From DASVRZ01 sp038230215 (GTDB lineage: Bacteria; Verrucomicrobiota; Verrucomicrobiia; Chthoniobacterales; DASVRZ01): a DNA stretch of 64,000 nt. Under the pieces are notes generated by a model. The model was not told the DNA's origin and searched no databases. It worked only from the letters and a program-made list of their open reading frames with translations. Position 1 is the first letter of the stretch, and each line of letters opens with the position of its first letter. The stretch covers positions 62,001-126,000 of the forward strand of contig JBBRNR010000002.1 in NCBI GenBank assembly GCA_038230215.1, given 5' to 3'. Both the position numbers and the translations under genes were made by a program. This document shows, one piece after another, positions 16,830 through 26,015 of the stretch.

Positions 16830-17657
16830 CTAAGAACCTGTGACAGCAAAATCGCCGATGACGGGCAGGCGGCGGAGATTGGCGCCCATGCGGGGGATGC
16901 AGGCGATGAGCGCCTTCGTATAAGGATGTTGCGGCTCGCGGATGACGCGCTCGGCGTCGCCTTGCTCGACGATTTCGCCGCGATACATCACGATGACCCG
17001 GTCGGCGAGACCGCGCACGATGCCGAAATTATGCGTGATCATGAGGATCGACATGCTGAGTTCGGCCTTCAACTCTTTTAACAATCCGATCACCTGCGCC
17101 TGAGTGGTGACGTCGAGAGCAGTGGTGGGTTCGTCGGCCACGAGCAGGCTCGGCCGGGCGCAGAGGGCCATCGCAATCATCACGCGCTGCTGCATGCCGC
17201 CGCTGAGTTGAAACGGGCGAGCGTCGAGCCGGCTCGCTGCGTTGACGATCCCCACTTTCTCCAGCCAGAAGATGATTTCGCGGTCGAAATCCTGCACGTC
17301 GCGACGGTGGAGGCGGAGCATTTCGGCGATTTGCGAGCGGATGCTGCGAACGGGATTGAGCGAGGTGGAGGGCTCCTGGAAAACGTAGGCGATCTGTTTG
17401 CCGCGGAGTGAGCGGAGTTCCATTTCATTCATCGCCAGCACGTCGCGCTCACCCCAGAGAATGCGACCCGCCGGATACGAGACAGGAGGCGAGGGGAGCA
17501 GTCTGGTGAGGGCCAGTGCGGTGACGCTTTTGCCGCTGCCGCTCTCGCCGACAACGGCGAGGGTCTCGCCTTTTTCAATGGCAAAGCTGATGCCGCGGAC
17601 GACTTCATTTCCGCCAAAGGCGATGTGCAAATCTTCCACGTTTAGAAGTTCGGGCAT
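16830..17657 (-). CDS. Peptide/nickel-type ABC ATPase (OppD/DppD-like), orphan
   Basis: The 275-residue ATPase has Walker A GESGSGKSV, signature LSGGMQQRV, Walker B LLVADEPTTALD and THNFGIV. The C-terminal HPYTKALIACIPR is diagnostic of the oligopeptide/dipeptide importer family. The protein is shorter than typical OppD (about 320-330) and ends soon after that motif, so the C-terminal Cys-rich oligo_HPY segment is truncated. No binding protein, permease or OppF partner is encoded nearby; repeats lie directly downstream. Confidence 0.88.
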   Translation of the reverse strand: MPELLNVEDLHIAFGGNEVVRGISFAIEKGETLAVVGESGSGKSVTALALTRLLPSPPVSYPAGRILWGERDVLAMNEMELRSLRGKQIAYVFQEPSTSLNPVRSIRSQIAEMLRLHRRDVQDFDREIIFWLEKVGIVNAASRLDARPFQLSGGMQQRVMIAMALCARPSLLVADEPTTALDVTTQAQVIGLLKELKAELSMSILMITHNFGIVRGLADRVIVMYRGEIVEQGDAERVIREPQHPYTKALIACIPRMGANLRRLPVIGDFAVTGS

Positions 17658-17672
17658 GGGGTTAAAAATATT

Positions 17673-18215
17673 TCACTGCCACTCGACGGGGAAGGATTTC
17701 TTTTGGTTGAACTTGTCGTGGTAGTGGCACTTCTGGTTTTGCACGCCGAATTCGTGGACGAGTTTGGTGACCTTCACGTCGAAGCAGCAATACTCCGCAA
17801 TGTCGTGGATGCGGCCTTCTTTCCACCACTTGAGAGCGTCCATGCCGTCGGCGGTTTTGCCCACGCCGAGAGAGGCTTCGGCGAGGGAGTCGAGCTTCAC
17901 GCGGTGGCCGAGTTTTTCCTCGACGGTGACGAGCATGTCGAGCGTGCGGCATTGGTCGGGCAGGTCGAGGATGGTGTAGCCCATGAGGACTTCGTAGTCG
18001 AAGCTGATGACGTTGAACCCGACGACGAGATCGGCGCGGATGAGTTGCTGGATGAGTTCGTTGACGTTGCGTTCCTCATAGATGCGATACTCGCCGAGAC
18101 GGGTGCTATAGGTGACGCCGATGGACATGCCCATGTCGCGTTTGCGATCCCAGCCTCCGGCGTCGTTGGCGGTGCGGCGGGTCTCCAGATCGAAGTAAAC
18201 GATGTCGCGGCTCAT
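17673..18215 (-). CDS. Predicted 3'-5' exonuclease, DEDD/RNase H-like fold
   Basis: The 180-residue protein begins RDIVYFDLETRRTA, giving the D-x-E of exonuclease motif I (D9, E11). Motif II is LVVGFNVISFDYEVL, with N and D in the expected places. Motif III is near the C-terminus, EYCCFDVKVTKLV, with the last acidic residue. These fit the YprB/RNase_H_2-like branch of DnaQ-fold nucleases. A preceding nitroreductase gene ends three bases upstream and the ATPase follows by 15 bases, so the three may be co-transcribed. Substrate unknown. Confidence 0.8.
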   Translation of the reverse strand: MSRDIVYFDLETRRTANDAGGWDRKRDMGMSIGVTYSTRLGEYRIYEERNVNELIQQLIRADLVVGFNVISFDYEVLMGYTILDLPDQCRTLDMLVTVEEKLGHRVKLDSLAEASLGVGKTADGMDALKWWKEGRIHDIAEYCCFDVKVTKLVHEFGVQNQKCHYHDKFNQKKSFPVEWQ

Positions 18216-18218
18216 CCC

Positions 18219-18869
18219 TTAAATATGCAGGACGACTTCGCTGGCGGGGAAGCGAACTTTCTTCGCGGTCGCATATTTATCGGACTCGGCCCGGTAGCCA
18301 ACGGTGCAGGTGACGACGGAGCGGAGTCCCATGGCATTGAGGCCGAGAATGCGATCGTACTCGACCGGGTCGAAACCTTCCATGGGGCACGAGTCGATCC
18401 CGAGCAAGGCGGCGGAGGTCATCAGGTTGCCGAGTGCGATGTAGGCCTGACGCGTAACCCAATCTTTCACGGTGAGTCCGAAGGGCGGGTTGGCGATGAA
18501 GTTGAGGATGACGTTTTGGAACCCAGCGAGTGATTCCACTGGAACTCCGCGCGTCTCCGCCGTGTGCTTCATGTAAGAAAGGACGTGAGTTTCATCCAAT
18601 TCAGTCCTGACCGCAAAAATGACCACATGCGATGCGTCGGCGAGTTGACGCTGCCCCCAGGAGACGGGCACAAGCGAGTCCTTCACTGCCTGGTCTGTGA
18701 TGATGATAAATTTCCAGGGCTGCAATCCAAAGGACGACGGGGTGAGGATGAGCGATTGCTCGAGGGTGACCCAGTCCGCATCGCTGATCTTGCGGGTGGG
18801 GTCGAAGTTTTTCGTGGCGTAACGCCAGTTGAGTGAGGCGAGGAGAGTGTCTGCGGAGATGGGTTGCAT
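18219..18869 (-). CDS. NAD(P)H-dependent nitroreductase family oxidoreductase (NfsB-like)
   Basis: The 216-residue flavoprotein has the family blocks RYATKNFDPTRKI, LTPSSFGLQPWKFIII, QAYIALGNLMTSAALLGIDS, then CPMEGFDP. These are features of FMN-dependent NfsB/dihydropteridine-reductase-like enzymes that reduce nitroaromatics or quinones. The start at MQPISAD is preferred to the ATG eight codons upstream because the family normally begins a few residues before the first helix. It is the first gene of a likely three-gene minus-strand unit. Confidence 0.9.
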   Translation of the reverse strand: MQPISADTLLASLNWRYATKNFDPTRKISDADWVTLEQSLILTPSSFGLQPWKFIIITDQAVKDSLVPVSWGQRQLADASHVVIFAVRTELDETHVLSYMKHTAETRGVPVESLAGFQNVILNFIANPPFGLTVKDWVTRQAYIALGNLMTSAALLGIDSCPMEGFDPVEYDRILGLNAMGLRSVVTCTVGYRAESDKYATAKKVRFPASEVVLHI

Positions 18870-19058
18870 AAAGGCACGATATATAAAAAGCACCAGCTAG
18901 ATGCTAGCCCGATCTAAAACCAAATCATGGATTGGTGGATAATATAACATCCAATAAGGGGGAGCTGGCGAACCAATGACGACCGGCTTGTTTCTCTTGG
19001 TTTTTTTGTTCTGGAGAAACACCGATTATTAAAAATCCAAAATCAAAACAACCATCCT

Positions 19059-20006
19059 ATGAACAACGAAAATATTATCACCGAAGCCCTCTCCGGCATT
19101 CACAACCGTCGATCCTTCCTGCGCCGAGCCGGCGGTGGTGCTGCCGCCCTGATGGGTGCGAGCGCCATTCTCGGCCTGCGCGAAGCCAACGCCGCCCCCA
19201 CTGCCACGGACGCGGCCGTGCTGAATTTCGCGCTCAATCTCGAGTATCTCGAGGCTGAATATTACCTCCGCGGCGTGACGGGTGCGGGCGTTCGCGACCA
19301 GGGCGTGCTGATTAATTCGGGAATAGGCACTGGTGGTGGAGTGATCATTAAGGATAACCCCCAAGTCACCTTCACGAATTCTGTCCTTCAAGGCTATGCC
19401 GAGGAAATCGCCGCAGACGAACTGGCGCATGTGAAGTTTCTCCGCGCCGCGCTGGAAAGTTATGGGGTTCGTCCTGTGCGCGAGCCGCAGATCGATTTGC
19501 TCAACAGCTTTAACACCCTGGCGCAGGCTGCAGGGCTTGGGCCAACGTTCGATCCATTTGCCAACCAAGTGAACTTCCTTCTCGGTGCGTTTATTTTCGA
19601 AGACGTCGGTGTCACAGCTTACAAAGGCGCAGCGGCGTTATTGAGCGATAAAAATGTGCTTACGGCTGCGGCAGGATTGCTCGCGGTGGAGGCGTATCAC
19701 TCTGGCAGCATTCGCACCACGCTCTACGGCTTGAGCACGCAGTCGGGAGGAGGATCTATCATCAGCACAGTCCAAGCCATCTCGGATGTGCGCGATTCCC
19801 TCGATCCGCTTCCAAATGGTAGCAACCCGGACACAGATCGGGGAATTCAGGACAGCGATGGCAATCCGGACATCGTTCCGACCGATGCCAATGGACTCGC
19901 TTTCAGCCGGACGACGCGTCAGGTCTTGAACATTGTTTACGGACAGGTGAACGCCACCCGCGGCCTCTTCTTCCCGAATGGTTTCAACGGCGCGATTACT
20001 CGCTAG
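19059..20006 (+). CDS. Tat-exported ferritin-like domain protein
   Basis: The 315-residue protein has a twin-arginine signal (NRRSFLRRAGGGAAALMGAS, cleavage likely after NAA near residue 46). A ferritin-like four-helix domain follows, with EYLEAEYYLRGV, EEIAADELAHVKFL, IFEDVGVTAYKG and VEAYHSGSIR. The spaced E and H residues match the Ferritin_2 family, which includes plant desiccation-related PCC13-62 proteins. Tat export suggests folding with a metal before transport; the actual function is unknown. The gene is monocistronic and ends at a bidirectional terminator. Confidence 0.88.
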   Translation: MNNENIITEALSGIHNRRSFLRRAGGGAAALMGASAILGLREANAAPTATDAAVLNFALNLEYLEAEYYLRGVTGAGVRDQGVLINSGIGTGGGVIIKDNPQVTFTNSVLQGYAEEIAADELAHVKFLRAALESYGVRPVREPQIDLLNSFNTLAQAAGLGPTFDPFANQVNFLLGAFIFEDVGVTAYKGAAALLSDKNVLTAAAGLLAVEAYHSGSIRTTLYGLSTQSGGGSIISTVQAISDVRDSLDPLPNGSNPDTDRGIQDSDGNPDIVPTDANGLAFSRTTRQVLNIVYGQVNATRGLFFPNGFNGAITR

Positions 20007-20028
20007 TCATCCCACTCCTGAGTAATTC

Positions 20029-20064
20029 AAAAGTGCCAGTCTCACACGGGACTGGCACTTTTTT
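20029..20064. terminator. Bidirectional Rho-independent terminator
   Basis: The 11-bp stem AAGTGCCAGTC (20031-20041) / GACTGGCACTT (20050-20060) is flanked by AAAA on one side and a T-run on the other, so it can end transcription from both directions. It serves the ferritin-like gene, and its right arm is also the last codons of the converging ABC ATPase gene. Confidence 0.9.
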
Positions 20065-21034
20065 GCTGCTCGGCAAAGACCTCGCTGATGACGTCCTCGA
20101 TGGGCACTTCACCGACTCCGAAATCGGAGATGGGCAGACGCTCCAGTAATTGACGGCAAACGAGTGTCACCTGCTCCTTCGGTACTCGCAGGCTGACGGT
20201 GCCGGGCCCACCCTCGATCACGGTGCCATATTCCGAAAGGTCGGGCGCCGCGCCGTCGGAGAAAGTGAGAGTGAGGATTTTATAACTCGCAAAGCGGTCC
20301 ACGATCGATTCCAGCGGTCCGTCGAAAAACAATTTCCCGTGGTCTATGATCAGCACCCGACTGCACAATTCCTCGATGTCCTGCATGTAATGGCTGGTGA
20401 GGATGGTGGTAATTTTTCGCTCGCGATTATAGTGACGCAGAAACTCGCGGACTTTCTTCTGGCTGATGACATCGAGGCCGATGGTCGGTTCGTCGAGGAA
20501 CAGGATGCGAGGCTGGTGTAGCAGGGCCGCGATGAGTTCCATCTTCATGCGTTCGCCAAGACTGAGTTCGCGGACCATGATGTTGAGCTTGTCCTTCACA
20601 TCGAGCAGCTCGGTCAGCTCGTCCACGGTGCGTTGAAACTGGGCCTTCTCGATCCCGTAGATCGCGCGATTTAATTCCAGCGACTCCCGCGCGGGCAGAT
20701 CCCACCAGAGCGCGTTTTTTTGTCCGAGGAGCAAGGCAAACTGACGCTTCAGCGCGTCCTGCCGCAGCCAGGGCGTGAAGCCGAGCACAGTCGCCGAGCC
20801 GCGACTCGGATGGAGCAGGCCGGCGAGCATTTTCAACACCGTCGTCTTGCCCGCGCCATTAGGCCCGAGAAAACCGACAAACTCGCCTTCCTCGATTGAA
20901 AACGAAACGTCGCGCGCAGCGAAAAGTTCTTCGTATTCGCGATGAAACAGCCCCTGCACCGCGCCCCAGAGACCGGGGACTTTTTTGTAAGTGCGATATG
21001 CTTTGGTAAGGCCCGTGGCCTGGATGGCAGACAT
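20042..21034 (-). CDS. ABC-2-type exporter ATPase (NatA-like)
   Basis: The 330-residue ATPase has Walker A GPNGAGKTT, a divergent signature LSLGERMKME, Walker B ILFLDEPTIGLD and SHYMQDIEELC. The N-terminus starts SAIQATGLTKAYRTYKKVPG with an extra 25-residue insertion (GLWGAVQGLFHREYEE) before the ABC core, a mark of the NatA/YhaQ-like subgroup whose permeases are ABC-2 proteins. No permease gene is present in the window. The start at 21034 is preferred since upstream residues are Arg/Cys-rich and unlike the family. Its stop codon lies in the loop of the terminator hairpin. Confidence 0.88.
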   Translation of the reverse strand: MSAIQATGLTKAYRTYKKVPGLWGAVQGLFHREYEELFAARDVSFSIEEGEFVGFLGPNGAGKTTVLKMLAGLLHPSRGSATVLGFTPWLRQDALKRQFALLLGQKNALWWDLPARESLELNRAIYGIEKAQFQRTVDELTELLDVKDKLNIMVRELSLGERMKMELIAALLHQPRILFLDEPTIGLDVISQKKVREFLRHYNRERKITTILTSHYMQDIEELCSRVLIIDHGKLFFDGPLESIVDRFASYKILTLTFSDGAAPDLSEYGTVIEGGPGTVSLRVPKEQVTLVCRQLLERLPISDFGVGEVPIEDVISEVFAEQQKSASPV

Positions 21035-21175
21035 GTCGTCCCTAGATAAACGACAACGCGGCGTCCGACAACTTCGTTCCCTCCGAGGCATCTCGTTGCG
21101 CGGCATACACGTTGCTCTTTACGGAAGGTCATTATCGGTGACTGTTGTCAGCGCCAGCCTTTTCCAAAAGAAATT

Positions 21176-22087
21176 GTGAGACCCAAAATAGACGAACTCG
21201 TTGCTCAACTCGGGCAAATTATTGTCGGCAAGGAGCAGCAGCTTCGACTCGCCATCGCCTGCGTTCTCGCCCGCGGTCATCTCCTGATCGAGGACGTGCC
21301 GGGCGTGGGAAAAACGACTCTCTCGCAGGCCATCGCGTTTTCGCTCGGACTCGCCTTTCGCCGCATCCAGTTTACCAGCGATCTGCTGCCCGCCGACATC
21401 CTCGGCAACTCCATTTTCGACCGCGAGACGAATCGCTTCGTCTTCCATCGAGGCCCGGTTTTTTCCAACCTCATCCTCATCGACGAGGTCAATCGCGCCA
21501 CACCGAAAACCCAGAGCGCGCTCCTCGAGGCGATGGAGGAGAACCAAGTTTCTCTCGACGGCCTGACGCATCCGCTACCGAGGCCGTTTTTCGTTATTGC
21601 CACGCAAAATCCCACGAACCAGATCGGCACCTTTCCGCTGCCCGAGTCGCAGTTGGACCGCTTCATGATGCGCATCCACCTCGGCTTTCCCGACCGTGAA
21701 CGCGAACGTGAAATGCTCCTCGGCGGCGACCGGCGGATGATGACGAAACAACTCAAGCCTGTCTTTCCGGTCGAGACTTTGATGGAACTCCAGGAAAAAG
21801 CCGCCGCCGTCCACGTCGCTCCAGCACTGCTCGATTATTTGCTGAATATTTTCCAGGCCACGCGTGAGCGGCATCGCACCGGACTGAGCCCGCGCGCCGG
21901 GTTGGCGATGCTCGCTGCCGCGCGAGCCTGGGCCTTCACCCAAGGGCGCGATCTCGTGCTGCCCGAGGACGTGCAGGCGATTGCGATGTCGGTCATGGCG
22001 CATCGTCTGGGCGACGACTCCGGCGTGGTCGGCGAGCAGGGCCAGTCGCTTGCCCGCGAAATCCTCGAAACTGTGCCAGTGGACTAG
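21176..22087 (+). CDS. MoxR-type AAA+ ATPase
   Basis: The 303-residue ATPase has Walker A DVPGVGKTT, QFTSDLLPADILG, Walker B LILIDEVNRA, sensor I ATQNPTNQIGTFPLPESQLDRF and the family end SPRAGLAML. These are the canonical MoxR/RavA-like features. MoxR ATPases next to DUF58 and transglutaminase genes form a conserved module, thought to act as chaperones for envelope proteins. The frame begins at GTG 21176; no earlier start is in frame. It is followed 12 bases later by the DUF58 gene. Confidence 0.95.
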   Translation: MRPKIDELVAQLGQIIVGKEQQLRLAIACVLARGHLLIEDVPGVGKTTLSQAIAFSLGLAFRRIQFTSDLLPADILGNSIFDRETNRFVFHRGPVFSNLILIDEVNRATPKTQSALLEAMEENQVSLDGLTHPLPRPFFVIATQNPTNQIGTFPLPESQLDRFMMRIHLGFPDREREREMLLGGDRRMMTKQLKPVFPVETLMELQEKAAAVHVAPALLDYLLNIFQATRERHRTGLSPRAGLAMLAAARAWAFTQGRDLVLPEDVQAIAMSVMAHRLGDDSGVVGEQGQSLAREILETVPVD

Positions 22088-22099
22088 CTCGTTTTCGTC

Positions 22100-22954
22100 A
22101 TGCCGACGCGTCACTTGGTGAGCCTCATCGCGGTCCTAATCGCTGTCGGCTACGCGGCTGTCAGCCAGGGAAACGGACCGGCTTATCTTCCGGCTTACGC
22201 CCTGATTTCGCTCTTACTCGTTTCCTGGCTGCACAATCGGGCCAACGTCCAGCAACTCAAACTCACCACCCACCGCGAGGCGAATGGGTTCGCCGGAGCC
22301 GTCCTGCTCCTGCCCTTCAAGCTGGCGAACAAAAAGAAGAGACTCAAGTTTGGCCTGCAACTCACCAGTTCACTCGGCGGCAGTGCGGCAGTCGGCAAAC
22401 TCGAAACTGAGGCCGAGGGTGCCATCAGCATTCCAAGTCTGAAGCGTGGGATTTATCAGGTGAATACACTGGAAGTCGCCAGTATTTTTCCACTAGCCGT
22501 CTTTCGGACGCGATCACAGCATCCGGTTTCCTGCACCTGTTACGTGTATCCCGAACCGCTCGGAGATCGGGAAATTCCTCTTGGCGGCGGAATGGGCACT
22601 CCTGAGAAAACTGGTGAAAAAATCAACGGCGACGACTTCGCCGGTGTGCGGAATTATCTCGTCGGCGAATCGCAGCGGCACATCGATTGGAAGGCCGTCG
22701 CGCGCGGCCAGCCGATGATGGTGAAGCAATTTGAATCCACCTCACAACGTGAAATCTGGCTAAGCAATGGCAGTTTGCGCACGCTCGATCTGGAGGCTCA
22801 ACTTTCCCAAATGGCGCGCTGGATCATGCAGAGCGAGCGCGCGGGGCTGCGCTATGGGTTGCAGTGGAATGGAACTCGTATCGCGCCCGCCCAAGGCAAC
22901 ACGCACTATCATCGCTGCCTGCGCGAACTGGCCGCGGTTCCTACGTTAAAATGA
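22100..22954 (+). CDS. DUF58 domain protein
   Basis: The 284-residue protein has two N-terminal helices (residues about 8-45) and then a soluble domain. The DUF58 signature is clear: DDFAGVRNYLVGESQRHIDW followed by KAVARGQPMMVKQFE. DUF58 proteins contain a von-Willebrand-A-like fold and work with MoxR ATPases. It overlaps the following transglutaminase gene by ATGA. Confidence 0.9.
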   Translation: MPTRHLVSLIAVLIAVGYAAVSQGNGPAYLPAYALISLLLVSWLHNRANVQQLKLTTHREANGFAGAVLLLPFKLANKKKRLKFGLQLTSSLGGSAAVGKLETEAEGAISIPSLKRGIYQVNTLEVASIFPLAVFRTRSQHPVSCTCYVYPEPLGDREIPLGGGMGTPEKTGEKINGDDFAGVRNYLVGESQRHIDWKAVARGQPMMVKQFESTSQREIWLSNGSLRTLDLEAQLSQMARWIMQSERAGLRYGLQWNGTRIAPAQGNTHYHRCLRELAAVPTLK

Positions 22955-24972
22955 AAACCAAATCATTTTACCACCTTCCGCTGTCGTCGCTGCAATGGTT
23001 GCTCACCGGGTTGTTTCTGGCGGCGCTGCCTCTGTGGTTTCAGCTTAAGTCGGCGATCATTTTCAGCTTTTTAGGATGTCTCGTCTGGCGCTTTATCCTG
23101 GAACGGAATGGCCTGAAATGCCCCGGACGGTGGGTGCGCTGCGGCGTTGGCGTAATCGGAGTTCTGATTTTATACGAGATCAACGGGACTTTGATTGGGC
23201 TGGAAGCTGGCATGGGGTTGCTCCTGCTGTTGATCGCGCTCAAAGTCCTGGAAATGCGCACGGAGCGCGAGTTCATGCTCCTCGGTTTTCTGGCGTTCTT
23301 CATTCTCCTAACATCGCTCTTTTTCTCCCAGACATTGCTTGTATGCCTCTACGTCTGCGCCATTTTTATCGTGCTCACGGCCACGATTGTGCAATTCACA
23401 GGCGGCGCGGCGGATGGCCTTCGCATGCGCCCGCTACTGGGTTACACCGCTCTGCTAGTTGCCCAGACGCTGCCGCTGGTCGTGCTCTTTTTCGTTTTCC
23501 TGCCTCGGATGAAAGGCGGTGGCCTACTGCAAATCTCCAAGCCAAAAAGCGCCCAGTCTGGTATGTCGGAGCAGATCAACCCCGGGAGTTTCGCCGAGTT
23601 GGCGCAGAATGATGAGGTTGCCTTCCGCGTCGATTTTCCCGACGGCGCGATGCCGCCCTACAACGAGCTTTACTGGCGCGTAGCCGTCTTCACGGATTGC
23701 CACGGTCTGAGCTGGCGTGCCGACAAGCGCGAGCGGCAAAACATCATGGCGAAGCCCCGGCTCACGGGCCCTCTTGTCACCCAGCGCATCAGCATGGAGC
23801 CCCATAGCGGCTACTGGGTTTACGGTTTGGACCGTCCGCTGACTGGGTCGGGTCCGGTTTCCATGGTTACTGGAAATGTTCTATCGCTGAACGCTCCGAC
23901 GCCGGACCGGGTAAATATCCGGGTCGTCTCTCAGCTGGGAAATGATCATACGCCGCTCTTGGTCAAAGACCGGGAGATACTCACGCATGTGCCTCCTGGC
24001 ATCGGCCCGCGCAGTCGGGACATGGTCAATTCATGGCTGCAAAAAACGCGGGAGCCCAAGGAAATCGTGGGCCTGGCGCTGAGCATGTTTCGCAGGGAAA
24101 AATTTCGTTACACGTTGGAGCCGGGGGTGTATTCGGCGGAAGGTTTGGATGAGTTTCTTTTCGACCGGAAACTGGGTTTTTGCGAGCACTACGCGGCGGC
24201 CTTTGCGACTTTGATGCGCATAGCCGGAGTGCCCGCGCGCATGGTGGCGGGCTACCACGGCGGCGAGCCGAATCCGTTTAGCGATTACCTCATTGTCCGG
24301 CAAGCCGACGCCCATGCCTGGGTCGAAGTCTGGATCGAAGCGGAAGGCTGGCAACGCATCGATCCGGTGGATTCCATCAATCCGTTGCGAGTCGATCCCG
24401 ACACGCCGCTGGCCTCACGTTTTCCTGTGGAAACGGCCAGCGAAAATGAAAACAACGCAAGTCGCAAAGGCGCCAACTTTCTCCAGGGCATCCTGCGCGG
24501 CGCACGGCTCGGCTGGGACAATGTTAACTTCCAATGGAATCTGCACATCGTGAGCTATGACCAGGAATCGCAGCGCGACTTCTACAAGGTTCTCGGTATT
24601 CGCAATCTCCTCTCGTGGCGCTTGGCTGGCATTTTGCTCGGCGGCATATTAGTCGTCCTCGGCGTCGTCTATTTTCTCGTCCGCCAGAAGCCTGAAAAAC
24701 AGGAGCGTTCGCTCATTCTATATCGAAAATTCTGCCGCCTGCTGGCGCGTCACGGGTTCGAGCGCCAAGCCAGCGAGGGTCCGCTCGACTTTGCCCGTCG
24801 TGTGCGGAATCATTTCCCGGCGCATTCCGAAACACTGGCCGCGCTCTTCGATCTCTTCATCGGCTGGCGTTACGGAAACGCCGCTTCGCGGACTCAGGAA
24901 CGTCAGATTCAACTACTCCTGAAGGAACTCCGGGGCACGTTGCGCCAAATGAAAACTCCCATTCGTGTCTGA
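22951..24972 (+). CDS. TgpA-like membrane transglutaminase
   Basis: The 673-residue protein has about six N-terminal helices (residues 12-185), a periplasmic transglutaminase-like domain, one more helix near 560-580 (LAGILLGGILVVLGVVYFLV) and a C-terminal DUF4129-like helical domain. The catalytic triad is visible as C411 in GFCEHYAAAFATLMR, H455 in DAHAWVEVW and D471 in RIDPVD. TgpA of Pseudomonas has the same architecture and is linked to the envelope. With MoxR and DUF58 it makes a three-gene operon. Confidence 0.93.
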   Translation: MKTKSFYHLPLSSLQWLLTGLFLAALPLWFQLKSAIIFSFLGCLVWRFILERNGLKCPGRWVRCGVGVIGVLILYEINGTLIGLEAGMGLLLLLIALKVLEMRTEREFMLLGFLAFFILLTSLFFSQTLLVCLYVCAIFIVLTATIVQFTGGAADGLRMRPLLGYTALLVAQTLPLVVLFFVFLPRMKGGGLLQISKPKSAQSGMSEQINPGSFAELAQNDEVAFRVDFPDGAMPPYNELYWRVAVFTDCHGLSWRADKRERQNIMAKPRLTGPLVTQRISMEPHSGYWVYGLDRPLTGSGPVSMVTGNVLSLNAPTPDRVNIRVVSQLGNDHTPLLVKDREILTHVPPGIGPRSRDMVNSWLQKTREPKEIVGLALSMFRREKFRYTLEPGVYSAEGLDEFLFDRKLGFCEHYAAAFATLMRIAGVPARMVAGYHGGEPNPFSDYLIVRQADAHAWVEVWIEAEGWQRIDPVDSINPLRVDPDTPLASRFPVETASENENNASRKGANFLQGILRGARLGWDNVNFQWNLHIVSYDQESQRDFYKVLGIRNLLSWRLAGILLGGILVVLGVVYFLVRQKPEKQERSLILYRKFCRLLARHGFERQASEGPLDFARRVRNHFPAHSETLAALFDLFIGWRYGNAASRTQERQIQLLLKELRGTLRQMKTPIRV

Positions 24973-25040
24973 CTCGAATTTCCTCTGAAACCGGACTTGC
25001 ACACCGACGGATTTGGGTCACATCATTACCGCCCAAACCT

Positions 25041-26015
25041 ATGTCATCACCCGTCCGCGCATTCATCGATCATCACTACCGCCACTTTAATGCCGCCGCC
25101 TTGAAAGATGCCGCGCAAGGCTACGAGGCGCACCTCACCGCCGGTGGAAAAATGATGATCACTCTCGGCGGCGCGATGAGTACTGCCGAACTCGGCTTGT
25201 CTCTCGCGGAAATGATTCGCCAAGACAAAGTCCATCTCATCACCTGTACCGGCGCGAATCTGGAGGAGGACATTTTTAACCTCGTCGCCCACGATTTCTA
25301 CGAGCGCGTTCCGAACTATCGCGAACTCACGCCTGCTGACGAACAGGCACTTTTGGAACGCCACATGAACCGTGTGACGGACACCTGCATTCCTGAAATG
25401 GAGGCGATGCGACGCATGGAAGACGCCATGCTGGAAGTCTGGACCGCCGCAGACGCGAAGGGCGAACGCTACTTCCCACATGAGTTTTTTTACCAAGTGC
25501 TCCGCAGCGGAAAGTATGAGCAGCACTACCAGATCGATCCGAAAAATTCCTGGATGCTGGCCGCTGCAGAAAAAAATCTGCCCATCGTCACTCCCGGATG
25601 GGAAGATTCGACTTTGGGAAACATGTATGCGGCGGCGGTGATTCGCGGCGACGTGAAAAACGTCCATACGGTTCGCACCGGGATCGAATTTATGACCTGG
25701 CTGGCCGAGTTTTACACCCAGATTACGAAGGACTCGACCCTCGGAATGTTTCAGATCGGCGGCGGCATAGCGGGAGATTTCCCGATCTGCGTCGTGCCGA
25801 TGTTGCACCAGGATTTGGAGCGGACTTCCGTTCCACTCTGGGGATATTTTTGCCAGATCAGCGACTCTACAACGAGCTACGGCAGCTATTCTGGCGCCGT
25901 TCCGAATGAGAAAATCACCTGGGGAAAACTCGCGCAGAACACGCCAAAATTTATCATTGAGAGCGATGCCACCATCGTGGCCCCGCTTATTTTTGCCTAC
26001 CTGCTCGGCTGGTAG
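25041..26015 (+). CDS. Deoxyhypusine synthase-like protein (possible homospermidine synthase)
   Basis: The 324-residue protein has the deoxyhypusine synthase fold: TLGGAMSTAELGLSLAEMIR, TCTGANLEEDIFN, FQIGGGIAGDF, SYSGAVPNEKITWGKL and ESDATIVAPLIFAYLLGW. The active-site lysine of the WGK motif is K296 and the D-A-x-I-V-x-P motif is intact, so catalysis is likely. Bacteria lack eIF5A, and bacterial DHS homologues have been tied to homospermidine synthesis from spermidine or putrescine. It stands alone; no other polyamine gene is adjacent. Confidence 0.9.
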   Translation: MSSPVRAFIDHHYRHFNAAALKDAAQGYEAHLTAGGKMMITLGGAMSTAELGLSLAEMIRQDKVHLITCTGANLEEDIFNLVAHDFYERVPNYRELTPADEQALLERHMNRVTDTCIPEMEAMRRMEDAMLEVWTAADAKGERYFPHEFFYQVLRSGKYEQHYQIDPKNSWMLAAAEKNLPIVTPGWEDSTLGNMYAAAVIRGDVKNVHTVRTGIEFMTWLAEFYTQITKDSTLGMFQIGGGIAGDFPICVVPMLHQDLERTSVPLWGYFCQISDSTTSYGSYSGAVPNEKITWGKLAQNTPKFIIESDATIVAPLIFAYLLGW

